Source of the DNA: Candidatus Omnitrophota bacterium
GTDB lineage: Bacteria; Omnitrophota; Koll11; Zapsychrales; Aceulaceae
Assembly: GCA_029931885.1 (NCBI GenBank)
Contig: JAOZRJ010000100.1
Coordinates: forward strand, 1 to 6,065
Direction: 5' to 3'
DNA: 6,065 nt
Under the pieces are notes generated by a model. That model worked only from the letters and a program-made list of their open reading frames with translations, was not told the DNA's origin and made no database searches. The position numbers and the translations under genes are program-made. Positions within the stretch are counted from its first letter, which is position 1; the number at the start of each line of letters is the position of its first letter. Below, one piece after another: positions 1 through 6,028 of the stretch.

Positions 1-268
1 TAAAGAATTAGACGGTCTTATTGATAGTTTTGAAAATTCTGTTTTTATTTCAGCGAAAACAGGTAAAAATATTGAAGATTTGATTCATAAAATAGAGGAA
101 GTTTTAGCCCCTTCTTTTATAGAAATTAATGCGGATATTCCGTTAAACCGCATGGATTTAGTTAATTTGATTCATGAAAACGGAAAGGTTCATTTGTGTG
201 AATATTTTCCAAATTTTGTTCATATTTGTGCTACAGTTTCAGCAAAAATAGCTAATAAAGTTTTATAA
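1..268 (+). CDS. hflX: HflX-type GTPase, C-terminal part (5' end outside the window)
   Basis: Open from the left edge (first full codon at position 2) to TAA at 266-268, giving the last 88 residues. The segment FISAKTGKNIEDL has the SAK-type G5 motif of TRAFAC-class GTPases followed by the usual helix. After it comes the short C-terminal domain typical of HflX: an acidic/hydrophobic strand ending in a Pro (INADIPLNRMDL), a helix reading VNLIHENGKV, and a final strand FVHICATVSAKIANKVL. HflX is a cytoplasmic GTPase that binds the 50S subunit and splits stalled or stressed 70S ribosomes. The catalytic G1-G4 motifs would lie upstream and cannot be checked. No U-tract terminator is visible just after the stop. 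Family assignment is fairly secure from the G5-plus-tail pattern; another Obg/HflX-superfamily member is the alternative. Confidence 0.82.
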   Translation, partial: KELDGLIDSFENSVFISAKTGKNIEDLIHKIEEVLAPSFIEINADIPLNRMDLVNLIHENGKVHLCEYFPNFVHICATVSAKIANKVL

Positions 269-337
269 ATATATAAAATTTTTTAATATTCTGTAAAGGT
301 ATACATAGTAAGTAGATATGATAACAATATAATAATA

Positions 338-352
338 TTTTCTCGGCAAAGG
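338..352 (+). repeat. 15-base near-repeat of the riboswitch 5' strand
   Basis: TTTTCTCGGCAAAGG here matches TTTTCTCGATAAAGG at 414-428 in 13 of 15 positions, 76 bases apart. The second copy forms the 5' P1 strand of the putative c-di-GMP aptamer. The first copy even contains GGCAAA, the form of the core segment commonest in that aptamer class. However, no GNRA-capped helix and no CGCAAAG segment follow it, so it is not a complete aptamer. It could be a remnant of a duplicated riboswitch, an alternative pairing strand, or chance in AT-rich sequence. The rest of 269-371 shows only AT-rich sequence with a TATAAT at 328-333 lacking a good -35. Confidence 0.4.
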
Positions 353-371
353 TTGGAAAAATATGCTATAT

Positions 372-400
372 TTTACATACAAAACGTATATATTGATATT
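372..400 (+). promoter_or_regulatory. Probable sigma70-type promoter for the riboswitch-glycosidase unit
   Basis: The -35 is TTTACA (372-377, one mismatch to TTGACA) and the -10 is GATATT (395-400, four of six to TATAAT), with a 17-base spacer. Transcription would begin near 407, only about five bases before the first paired base of the aptamer at 412. That is where a riboswitch transcript would be expected to start. The -10 is weak and the region is very AT-rich, so position relative to the aptamer is the main support. Confidence 0.42.
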
Positions 401-411
401 CAGGCAAGAAT

Positions 412-503
412 AGTTTTCTCGATAAAGGCTATCTCTGAGAAATCAGGGCCCGCAAAGTTTTCACCCCAAATTTTTTGGGAAGCGAAACCACCGAAAGAAA
501 ATT
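412..503 (+). promoter_or_regulatory. Putative cyclic di-GMP-I (GEMM-I) riboswitch aptamer
   Basis: The leader folds into the expected three-helix layout. P1 outer strands 412-419 (AGTTTTCT) and 496-503 (AGAAAATT) pair over eight positions with one G-U. P2 is CTCTGA (433-438) and TCAGGG (443-448), closed by a GAAA tetraloop (439-442). P3 base is GTTTT (457-461) with GAAAC (484-488), G-U included, carrying an inner hairpin CCCAAA/TTTGGG (465-470, 474-479). Conserved class elements are present in order: AAAGGC before P2, the CGCAAAG joining segment (451-457), and ACCGAAAG at the 3' edge (490-497). Order, spacing and GNRA loop match the c-di-GMP-I class. Deviations are GGCTAT instead of GGCAAA, CCCGCAAAG instead of GACGCAAAG, and a short P3 without an obvious 11-base tetraloop receptor. 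A G at the position that discriminates c-di-GMP from cGAMP sensors (by my hand alignment) favours c-di-GMP. The aptamer lies 75 bases before GTG 579. No U-tract terminator separates them, so control may be translational. Confidence 0.66.
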
Positions 504-566
504 CTAGAAAGTTTAAATTTAACAATGTAAATAGTGTTTATATCTATTTTGAACGCTAAATTAACC

Positions 567-573
567 GAGGGGG
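567..573 (+). promoter_or_regulatory. Shine-Dalgarno that decides the start of the large gene
   Basis: GAGGGGG ends five bases before GTG 579. The reading frame is open further upstream to a GTG at 534, but that codon has no Shine-Dalgarno. Starting there would also add 15 residues, including Glu and Asn, in front of an otherwise textbook signal peptide. The run of Gs could in principle be bound by the CCCC at 464-467 in the aptamer P3 loop arm, a speculative route for translational control. Confidence 0.8.
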
Positions 574-578
574 AAATT

Positions 579-3500
579 GTGAGAAAGTCTACAAGTAAAT
601 TGGCTCTACGTATATTAACAGTAGTTTGTTTTTTGTTTACATTATCAATAGCCCCAAAGGCCTTTGCCAATAATTTGCTGGGTAATCCCGGATTCGAAAA
701 TGGTATTGCTGCGTGGTTTATTAACGGACCGTACTGGAGCGCAGACACGTCAACAGTTTATGCCGGAACTCAATCGGTTAAGAATGAAATTGATGCAATT
801 GCAGGTGTTGATGATTATTTTTCAAACATTCTCCAAACTTATGATTGCAGCGTAGGTCAGGATATTTATGCCACAGTATATGTAAAATCAGAGATTAACG
901 TTCAGTCGCAAGCAGTTGCTGGGCTTATCGTAAGTTTTTTAGATAGCAGTGGTAATGTAATTGCAAATTCTCAGGTGCAAGATGAAATAGGTGGTATATC
1001 AGATTGGAGTCAACTATATATTGCTACAACAGCTCCGGCAGGAACAGCAGAAGTTAATTATTCTCTTTTTGTTTATGCGGGTGAGGACGATATTATTTTA
1101 GGTGGAGAAGCATATTTTGATGAAGCTGTTTTATCTACAGATTACATTGCTCCGCCGCCTCCGCCGTCTAATTTAATAAATTCTGGATTTGAAAACGGGC
1201 TTAATGATTGGACGATTTCTGGACCTCCTGCAAATTGGGGTGCTGAAACAACAATAGTTTATTCTGGTGATTATTCTGCAAGAAATACTATCGGGACTAT
1301 TCCAGGTTATGATTATTTTACAACGCTTTCACAAACAACAAATTATAATCCCGGAGAAGAAGTTTATGCGACTTTGCATGCTAAAACAGAAATAAATCCG
1401 CTTTCCTCGGGAGTTGCGGGGCTTTTAGTTGAATTCTTAAATAGCGATGGTTTGGTTATAGAAGCTCAGCAAGATCAAATTGGGGGGAGTACTGATTGGA
1501 GTCAGCTATATGTTTCAGCAGTAGCTCCTGTAAATACAGTACAGGTAAGATTTAATGCGTTTGTATATGCACAAGAAGGAGATGCATTAAGTATAGGAGG
1601 CATTACTTATTTTGATGAAGCTGTTTTAACAGATGAATATATTCCCCCGCCACCTTCTGGGCTAGTAAATTCTGATTTTGAAAATGGTTTAAATGGATGG
1701 CTGATTCTTGGTCCTCCTGATTGGAGCGTTGAGACAGACATAGTTTACGCTGGAAGTAGCTCTGCAAAAAACACACTAGGAGTAATTTCTGGCGAGGATT
1801 ATTATGGAAGTTTGTCTCAGGCTATAGATTTTGAAGAAGGTGAAGAAGTTTATGCAACAGTCCAAATAAAAACAGATGTTGATCCTTTGTCTTCTGCGGT
1901 TACAGGCCTTCTTGTTCAGTTTTTAGATGCAAGCGGCAATCCTATTGCTGGATCGGATGTTCAAGACCAAACTGGAGGAACAACTGATTGGCGTAAATTA
2001 TACGTTTCAGCAATAGCTCCTGTGAATACAGCACAGGTAAGACTTAGTTTGTTTTCTTGGGCTCCTCAAGGAGATAATTTGTCTATTGGCGGAGAAATTT
2101 ATTTTGATGATGCTGTGTTATCAACGGAATACATAGAGCCTCCGGAATTCTTCGTGTTATTAAATCGTGGTTTTGAGAATGGTCTTTTTGACTGGAGCAG
2201 AATGGGTCCTAACTGGGAAGCCCAAACTGAGGTTGTTTGCTCTGGAAATATTTCAGCAGAGAATGCAATAGGTGCTATTCCCGGTTATGATTATTATGCA
2301 TCTTTAAAACAGGAGAGAGATTTAATTCCTGGAGAAAGCGTTCGCGCTGGTGTAAAAATCAAAACTGAGTTTGATTCAAATTCTTCTGCATTAGCAGGAA
2401 TTGAAGTGCTTTTTTTGGCGTCTGACGGTAGGGTTATTCAAGAATTCAGGAGAGAGATAACGGGAGAAACTCTTAGGACAGAATGGTTCCAACTTTATTT
2501 TGAAGATGTTGCACCGGCAAACGTTGCTAAGGTTAGATTAAGTATTTTTACTTATGCTCTACAGGGAGATCCTCTTGCAATTGGAGGAATTGCTTATTTT
2601 GATGATGTATCGCTAGTAATATCAAGTCGTGGCCTAGTAAAAACAGAAGGGAGGGATCTTCTTGCTGATTTTGATGGGAATAGCGAGTATGAACCATATT
2701 TTATTAAAGGGGTAGGTTACAGTCCTTATTCTATTGGACGAGATCCGTTTGATTTCGGAGATAACATCTATGATGACGTTCAACTTCTTAATAGAGATTT
2801 TCCTCTTTTATCAGCAATGAATGCAAACACTATTCGTATTTGGGAAGGTAATGATGTTGAGCAAAGTGGTCAATTTACTACGAAGATTACACAAAATACA
2901 TTAGATACAGCAGAAGCACATAATATCAAGGTTATTGCAGGATTTAGAATTCCTACTGACATTAATGATTTTACAGATTTAGCGGTTCGAGCTGATTTAA
3001 TTTCTAGGTTTGGAAATTTTGTAGATGAGCTTAAAGATCATCAGGCTATTTTATTCTGGAATATTGGAAATGAAAATAATCTTTTTATTAATTCAGCAGA
3101 GCCTGAACAAATTAAGGCTTTTTATTCTTTGGTTAATGAAATGGCTTACAAAGCTCGTGAGGTTGAAGGGAGAAATTATCATCCTGTGTCTGTTGTTAAT
3201 GGCGATCTTCTCTATATAGGGGAAGAAGACTATGGAACAACTGACGGAGGTATGGTTGAATTGGATATATTAGGGGCTAATGTTTACAGAAGCAGTTCTT
3301 TTGGAGACTTATTTAGTGATTTTGCACAGATATCTCAGAAGCCTTTCTGGATATCTGAATTTGGGGTAGATGCTTGGCATACTATTGATCCACAAAATCC
3401 TTCAAATGGTTATGAGGACCAGGGCATTCAAGCTCAGTGGGTCGGCGACCTTTGGGATGAGATAGTCGCACGAAACGATATTTCAATAGGTGGTAGTGTA

Positions 3501-4979
3501 ATGGAGTATTCTGACGAATGGTGGAAGCCTTGGGAGAGTGGAACTAACAATAATGCAACACATGACTATTCTGGTCATGAAAGTACGGCTACTCCTGATG
3601 GCTTCATCAATGAAGAATGGCTTGGAATTATGGCTATTAGCCAGGGAGCTCCAAATGTTGTTACGCCGCGTGTTGTTTACAGCACTTTGCAGACAAAATT
3701 TGCTTTGGATGCTCCGTATATTATTCATATAGGAATAGAAAACGGACAAGATGTTTTTCCTCAGGAGACAGCAGAAGAAGATTATTTTACGGGAGCTGCT
3801 TCTACTTTAATGAATTTAAAATATCTTGATTCTGGATATGACGAAACTCAGTTATATATTTATGACACATTTCATTCAGGAAATCCTCAAGAAGACATGA
3901 ACGATGAGGAAATGGAGTTTGTCCTGGATACCGAGGCTCCTGAGGGATATAGTTTTGGTAATCATGCTATTGGTGATCAGGCTGATGCAATTAAGGATTT
4001 TATTCATTGGACCGATTACGAGCCTTTAGCAGAAATAAATGTCCCGTCGTTAATTCCAACGGGCGGAGATTATAATTGGAAAGTTGTGAGAGGCTTTGTA
4101 ACAGATATTAAACCTTGTCCTTCGCCTGGCACAATACCTGATTTTGAATTTTATGGTGTTTGGCTTAATGATCCTACAGTTTATGGACTTGGATATGATG
4201 TTTATCAAACAGCGCAAGCTCTTCAGAATAGTTATTTACAAGTAGAAGGCGCTTATCGCTCTGTTTGTGAACCGCCTGAAAATATTAATCGGAATGAATT
4301 TAAAACAATGTTGAAAAAAGCAAAGATGACAATCATGCCTTCAAAGAACAGTGAAAGGCTTAGCGGTTTGTCGTTAAAGAATGATGCCGTAGTTAAAAAC
4401 AAAGAAAATCTTTCAGCAAGTAGCGAGAAAGAAGTAAGCAGTTTTTCTGGATATTTAGCTTCATTAAAAGAAATTTTACCTTCTGCTTTAAAGGGGAGCC
4501 CTGTTTTTGGGGCACTTCTTAATGAGAGTAGGTCTTTACGAAGGTTTGATGTTTATTGTCCGTATGCGGGTGAACATTATAGTATATGGGCGCTTAGCAA
4601 CGATTCTTCACAAAAAGCTAATATTCTTATAGAAGTGGCTTTAGACAATGGAGCGTTTTCTCAGGCAACTTGGGTTGATCAGTCGGAGATATATCCTAAA
4701 ATTTCAGAGGAAGGCGCCATTCGTATTGCAGAAACATTATTACGTAAAACGAATAGAGCGGTGAATAATTTTTATGTGAATTCTAGAAAAGAGAATTTAA
4801 GTGTTAGTTTAATTCGGACAAAAAGACCAAGAGCTTCTCGTTTTTACCCTAGCTATAAAATTGAGTTCGGAAAAGGAGAGACTGTTATAGTTCACCAAAA
4901 CGGTGAATCCGAAATAGTAGGCGGAGGAATAATCCCGATAGAAATCGGTAAGGATTTAACTGTGTCTTTCAAAAAATAG
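579..4979 (+). CDS. Secreted multidomain glycosidase: four CBM-like repeats, GH-A barrel, inactive C39-like domain
   Basis: 1466 residues from GTG 579. Residues 1-30 are a signal peptide: basic MRKSTSK, a hydrophobic core, and cleavage after KAFA. Residues 31-681 are four tandem CBM_4_9-like modules. Residues about 685-1050 form a TIM barrel of glycosidase clan GH-A: NTIRIWEG (750-757), WNIGNE with the predicted acid/base Glu832 after Asn831, WISEFG with the predicted nucleophile Glu927, and MEYSDEWWK (975-983) at the end of strand 8. The two Glu are 95 residues apart, as expected for a retaining enzyme; the nearest look is GH2/GH5 or a beta-glucan glucanosyltransferase. Residues about 1055-1240 resemble Peptidase_C39_2 (TGAAST 1071-1076, NWKVVRGF 1166-1173, WLNDP 1195-1199), but Thr and Asn stand where catalytic Cys and His belong. 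A polar linker (about 1240-1300) leads to a C-terminal region, with YPKISEEGAIRIA and a Y-x-I-x-F...VHQNGE stretch, that is weakly PepSY-like. No sortase, PEP-CTERM or transmembrane tail is seen, so it is probably extracellular or periplasmic. The substrate cannot be named. It stands alone between its riboswitch leader and a terminator. Confidence 0.85.
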   Translation: MRKSTSKLALRILTVVCFLFTLSIAPKAFANNLLGNPGFENGIAAWFINGPYWSADTSTVYAGTQSVKNEIDAIAGVDDYFSNILQTYDCSVGQDIYATVYVKSEINVQSQAVAGLIVSFLDSSGNVIANSQVQDEIGGISDWSQLYIATTAPAGTAEVNYSLFVYAGEDDIILGGEAYFDEAVLSTDYIAPPPPPSNLINSGFENGLNDWTISGPPANWGAETTIVYSGDYSARNTIGTIPGYDYFTTLSQTTNYNPGEEVYATLHAKTEINPLSSGVAGLLVEFLNSDGLVIEAQQDQIGGSTDWSQLYVSAVAPVNTVQVRFNAFVYAQEGDALSIGGITYFDEAVLTDEYIPPPPSGLVNSDFENGLNGWLILGPPDWSVETDIVYAGSSSAKNTLGVISGEDYYGSLSQAIDFEEGEEVYATVQIKTDVDPLSSAVTGLLVQFLDASGNPIAGSDVQDQTGGTTDWRKLYVSAIAPVNTAQVRLSLFSWAPQGDNLSIGGEIYFDDAVLSTEYIEPPEFFVLLNRGFENGLFDWSRMGPNWEAQTEVVCSGNISAENAIGAIPGYDYYASLKQERDLIPGESVRAGVKIKTEFDSNSSALAGIEVLFLASDGRVIQEFRREITGETLRTEWFQLYFEDVAPANVAKVRLSIFTYALQGDPLAIGGIAYFDDVSLVISSRGLVKTEGRDLLADFDGNSEYEPYFIKGVGYSPYSIGRDPFDFGDNIYDDVQLLNRDFPLLSAMNANTIRIWEGNDVEQSGQFTTKITQNTLDTAEAHNIKVIAGFRIPTDINDFTDLAVRADLISRFGNFVDELKDHQAILFWNIGNENNLFINSAEPEQIKAFYSLVNEMAYKAREVEGRNYHPVSVVNGDLLYIGEEDYGTTDGGMVELDILGANVYRSSSFGDLFSDFAQISQKPFWISEFGVDAWHTIDPQNPSNGYEDQGIQAQWVGDLWDEIVARNDISIGGSVMEYSDEWWKPWESGTNNNATHDYSGHESTATPDGFINEEWLGIMAISQGAPNVVTPRVVYSTLQTKFALDAPYIIHIGIENGQDVFPQETAEEDYFTGAASTLMNLKYLDSGYDETQLYIYDTFHSGNPQEDMNDEEMEFVLDTEAPEGYSFGNHAIGDQADAIKDFIHWTDYEPLAEINVPSLIPTGGDYNWKVVRGFVTDIKPCPSPGTIPDFEFYGVWLNDPTVYGLGYDVYQTAQALQNSYLQVEGAYRSVCEPPENINRNEFKTMLKKAKMTIMPSKNSERLSGLSLKNDAVVKNKENLSASSEKEVSSFSGYLASLKEILPSALKGSPVFGALLNESRSLRRFDVYCPYAGEHYSIWALSNDSSQKANILIEVALDNGAFSQATWVDQSEIYPKISEEGAIRIAETLLRKTNRAVNNFYVNSRKENLSVSLIRTKRPRASRFYPSYKIEFGKGETVIVHQNGESEIVGGGIIPIEIGKDLTVSFKK
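672..2621 (+). repeat. Four tandem CBM_4_9-like domain repeats inside the glycosidase gene
   Basis: The motif F-E-N-G recurs at residues 39-42, 204-207, 367-370 and 532-535, a period of 163-165 residues. Each unit then repeats the same marks: a Trp about five residues on, V-Y-(A/S)-G or V-C-S-G with a following Ser/Ala-Asn, D-Y-(F/Y), G-L-x-V-x-F-L, W-x-(Q/K)-L-Y, (A/V)-A-P, and a closing (I/L)-G-G-x-x-Y-F-D-(E/D). The opening N-x-G-F-E-N-G and closing Y-F-D-D/E are hallmarks of CBM_4_9-like jelly rolls that bind glycans. Units 1-2 and 2-3 are joined by proline linkers (192-196 PPPPP, 356-359 PPPP), and 3-4 by a short EPPE. Unit 4 is the most divergent and abuts the catalytic domain directly. 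Confidence 0.8.
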
Positions 4980-5008
4980 CAGGAAAGAGTAAATAGCAAA
5001 GAAAGATT

Positions 5009-5042
5009 AGGCTCTGCAAACACAATTGTAGGGTCTTTTTTT
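5009..5042 (+). terminator. Rho-independent terminator of the glycosidase unit
   Basis: AGGCTCTGCAA (5009-5019) pairs along all 11 positions, several as G-U, with TTGTAGGGTCT (5026-5036) around the loop ACACAA. A run of seven Ts (5036-5042) follows directly. It sits 30 bases after the TAG at 4979, isolating the large gene from the heat-shock locus. Confidence 0.85.
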
Positions 5043-5085
5043 GGTTTATTTAATTAGAATATCCAATTATTTCAATTAGAAAGAC

Positions 5086-5114
5086 TTGACAATTTAATTA
5101 CTTTATGCTATTAT
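5086..5114 (+). promoter_or_regulatory. Strong sigma70-type promoter for the HspR-like gene
   Basis: TTGACA (5086-5091, perfect -35), a 17-base spacer, and TATTAT (5109-5114) preceded by TGC, an extended -10 (TGn). Transcription would begin near 5121, giving a leader of about 20 bases before GTG 5142. The octamer AATTAGAA occurs twice just upstream (5053-5060 and 5075-5082), a possible but unproven operator. No HAIR-type palindrome (CTTGAGT-N7-ACTCAAG) is visible, although CTTGA of the -35 resembles one half. Confidence 0.8.
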
Positions 5115-5141
5115 TCTAGAAATGATAAGAAAGGAGAGGGC

Positions 5142-5432
5142 GTGACCGATATATTCTTAGATGAGTTTGATGTTCCGATTGATCCAGAGGAGCCTTTATT
5201 TGTAATTAGTGTTGTTAGCAGAATGGTGGAAATTCCGGTCTGGACTTTACGAAAGCTCGACGATATAGGGGTTGTCTGCCCGAAAAGAATTGGCAAGAAA
5301 ACAAGATGTTATTCAAAAATGCAGATTACGAAATTGAGCTATGTTTATCATTTAATGGAGGAAGAAGGGATTAATATTAGCGGGGTAAAATTTATTTTGG
5401 AAAAAGAACTAGAAAGGGGGAGTGAAGGATGA
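5142..5432 (+). CDS. HspR-like MerR-family heat-shock regulator, short form
   Basis: 96 residues from GTG 5142, with AAGGAGAG (5131-5138) just upstream. After an acidic N-terminus, FVISVVSRMVEIPVWTLRKLDDIGVV (residues 20-45) is the MerR helix-turn-helix. KRIGKKTRCYSKMQITKL (48-65) is the wing, with the Arg-Tyr-Ser of the family. MEEEGINISGVKFILEKE (72-89) matches the conserved (I/V)NL-x-G-(I/V)-(K/R)-x-IL segment that is characteristic of HspR. HspR represses heat-shock genes, in some bacteria with DnaK as co-repressor. No cysteine cluster for metal sensing and no large effector domain are present. It is shorter than usual HspR proteins and lacks most of their C-terminal tail. Just downstream lie a CIRCE operator and an Hsp20 gene, which supports a heat-shock role. 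A generic small MerR regulator is the alternative. Confidence 0.72.
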   Translation: MTDIFLDEFDVPIDPEEPLFVISVVSRMVEIPVWTLRKLDDIGVVCPKRIGKKTRCYSKMQITKLSYVYHLMEEEGINISGVKFILEKELERGSEG

Positions 5433-5466
5433 AAAGAAGGCAAAACTAAAAAATTTTATTTTAAAT

Positions 5467-5493
5467 CTAGCACTCGCTATATGTGAGTGATAA
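5467..5493 (+). promoter_or_regulatory. CIRCE operator (HrcA-binding site)
   Basis: CTAGCACTC-N9-GAGTGATAA. The CIRCE consensus is TTAGCACTC-N9-GAGTGCTAA: each arm differs at one base and the spacer is exactly nine. HrcA bound here represses heat-shock genes and is released on heat stress through its GroE dependence. The site lies 43 bases before the Hsp20 start and inside the gap after the HspR-like gene. hrcA itself is not in the window. Confidence 0.9.
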
Positions 5494-5515
5494 TAAAGAT
5501 TAGTTGAAATATTAT
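5487..5515 (+). promoter_or_regulatory. Possible Hsp20 promoter overlapping CIRCE
   Basis: GTGATA (5487-5492, four of six to TTGACA), 17 bases, then TATTAT (5510-5515). The weak -35 lies inside the right arm of CIRCE, so HrcA would block it directly. The start would fall near 5522, leaving a very short leader of about 14 bases that still includes the Shine-Dalgarno. Read-through from the 5086 promoter is also possible because no terminator separates the two genes. Confidence 0.33.
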
Positions 5516-5535
5516 TTAAAAAAAAGGAGGACAAA

Positions 5536-5991
5536 ATGTCTATTGTGCCATGGAAAGAAAAAAGAGAGGATTCTTTTAATAATTTTTTAGAGCTTGACGA
5601 TATGTTTAAAAGATTAAATATTTTTTCGTCAATAAACAGAACGTTAGCAGAAGCTGGGAATGTTTGGTATCCGTCTATTGATGTGAGTGATGATGATAAA
5701 AATGTTTATGTAAGAGCTGATCTTCCAGGAGTAAATAAGGAAGATATTGGTTTGTCCATAGAAAATGATGTCCTTACTATTAAAGGTAAGAGAAAAAACG
5801 AAGAGGAAAAGAAAGGAAAGAATTATCATATTATTGAGCGGGGTTATGGTAGCTTTCAAAGGAGTATTGCATTAGGCGTTAATGTGGATGAAGAAAAGAT
5901 CAATGCAAAGTATAAAGAAGGTGTTTTAGAGATTTTTTTGCCGAAAGAGGAAAGAGAGCAAGCTAAAAAGATTAACATTGATCTTGAATGA
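5536..5991 (+). CDS. Hsp20/alpha-crystallin small heat-shock protein
   Basis: 151 residues from ATG 5536, with GGAGG at 5526-5530 five bases upstream. This ATP-independent cytoplasmic holdase binds unfolding proteins and keeps them soluble for DnaK/ClpB. The N-terminal arm (1-42) is hydrophobic and variable. The alpha-crystallin domain spans about 43-138: WYPSIDVSD (44-52), VYVRADLPGVNKEDI (57-71), LTIKGKR (80-86), the ERGYGSFQRSIAL block (101-113), and the signature GVLEIFLPK (129-137). The C-terminal tail holds I-N-I (146-148), the I-x-I/V motif that docks onto a neighbouring subunit during oligomer assembly. Length and all motifs are normal for bacterial class A-type sHSPs; after SIAL the usual Leu-Pro is replaced by Gly-Val. 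CIRCE upstream implies heat induction through HrcA. Confidence 0.95.
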   Translation: MSIVPWKEKREDSFNNFLELDDMFKRLNIFSSINRTLAEAGNVWYPSIDVSDDDKNVYVRADLPGVNKEDIGLSIENDVLTIKGKRKNEEEKKGKNYHIIERGYGSFQRSIALGVNVDEEKINAKYKEGVLEIFLPKEEREQAKKINIDLE

Positions 5992-6027
5992 AAAAAGAGA
6001 GCCTGCGTTTTGAAAAAACGCAGGCTC
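5991..6027 (-). terminator. Strong hairpin with T-tract on the minus-strand side
   Basis: GAGCCTGCGTTTT (5999-6011) and AAAACGCAGGCTC (6015-6027) form a perfect 13-bp stem with loop GAA, beginning just after the Hsp20 stop. On the + strand no T-run follows the stem. Read on the minus strand, the stem is followed by TCTTTTTT (complement of 5991-5998), so the intrinsic-terminator polarity is for leftward transcription. It may still end or protect the Hsp20 mRNA 3' end as a stable hairpin. Confidence 0.65.
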
Positions 6028-6028
6028 A

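Noticed and set aside
328..333. TATAAT as a -10 box for the large gene
   Set aside because: No -35-like hexamer lies 16-18 bases upstream. A promoter at 372-400 fits the leader start better.
353..559. 68-codon open frame with a TTG start
   Set aside because: It runs through the promoter and the folded leader, has no Shine-Dalgarno, and its protein resembles nothing I recognise.
534..578. Upstream GTG 534 as the start of the large gene
   Set aside because: It has no Shine-Dalgarno and would put 15 extra, partly charged residues before the signal peptide. GTG 579 has GAGGGGG five bases upstream.
461..748. Minus-strand open frame of 95 codons
   Set aside because: It is antisense to the leader and signal-peptide region, with no ribosome site or recognisable domain.
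1152..1166. Short CCG/CCT-rich repeat as a microsatellite
   Set aside because: It simply encodes the PPPPP interdomain linker; a similar proline run recurs at the next domain junction.
3483..3749. Minus-strand open frame of 88 codons inside the glycosidase gene
   Set aside because: It is a shadow of the catalytic-domain coding frame and shows no motif.
5429..5449. Six-codon ORF (MKRRQN) overlapping the end of the HspR-like gene by ATGA
   Set aside because: It has a fair upstream purine run, but it is too short to support as a gene; at most translational coupling noise.
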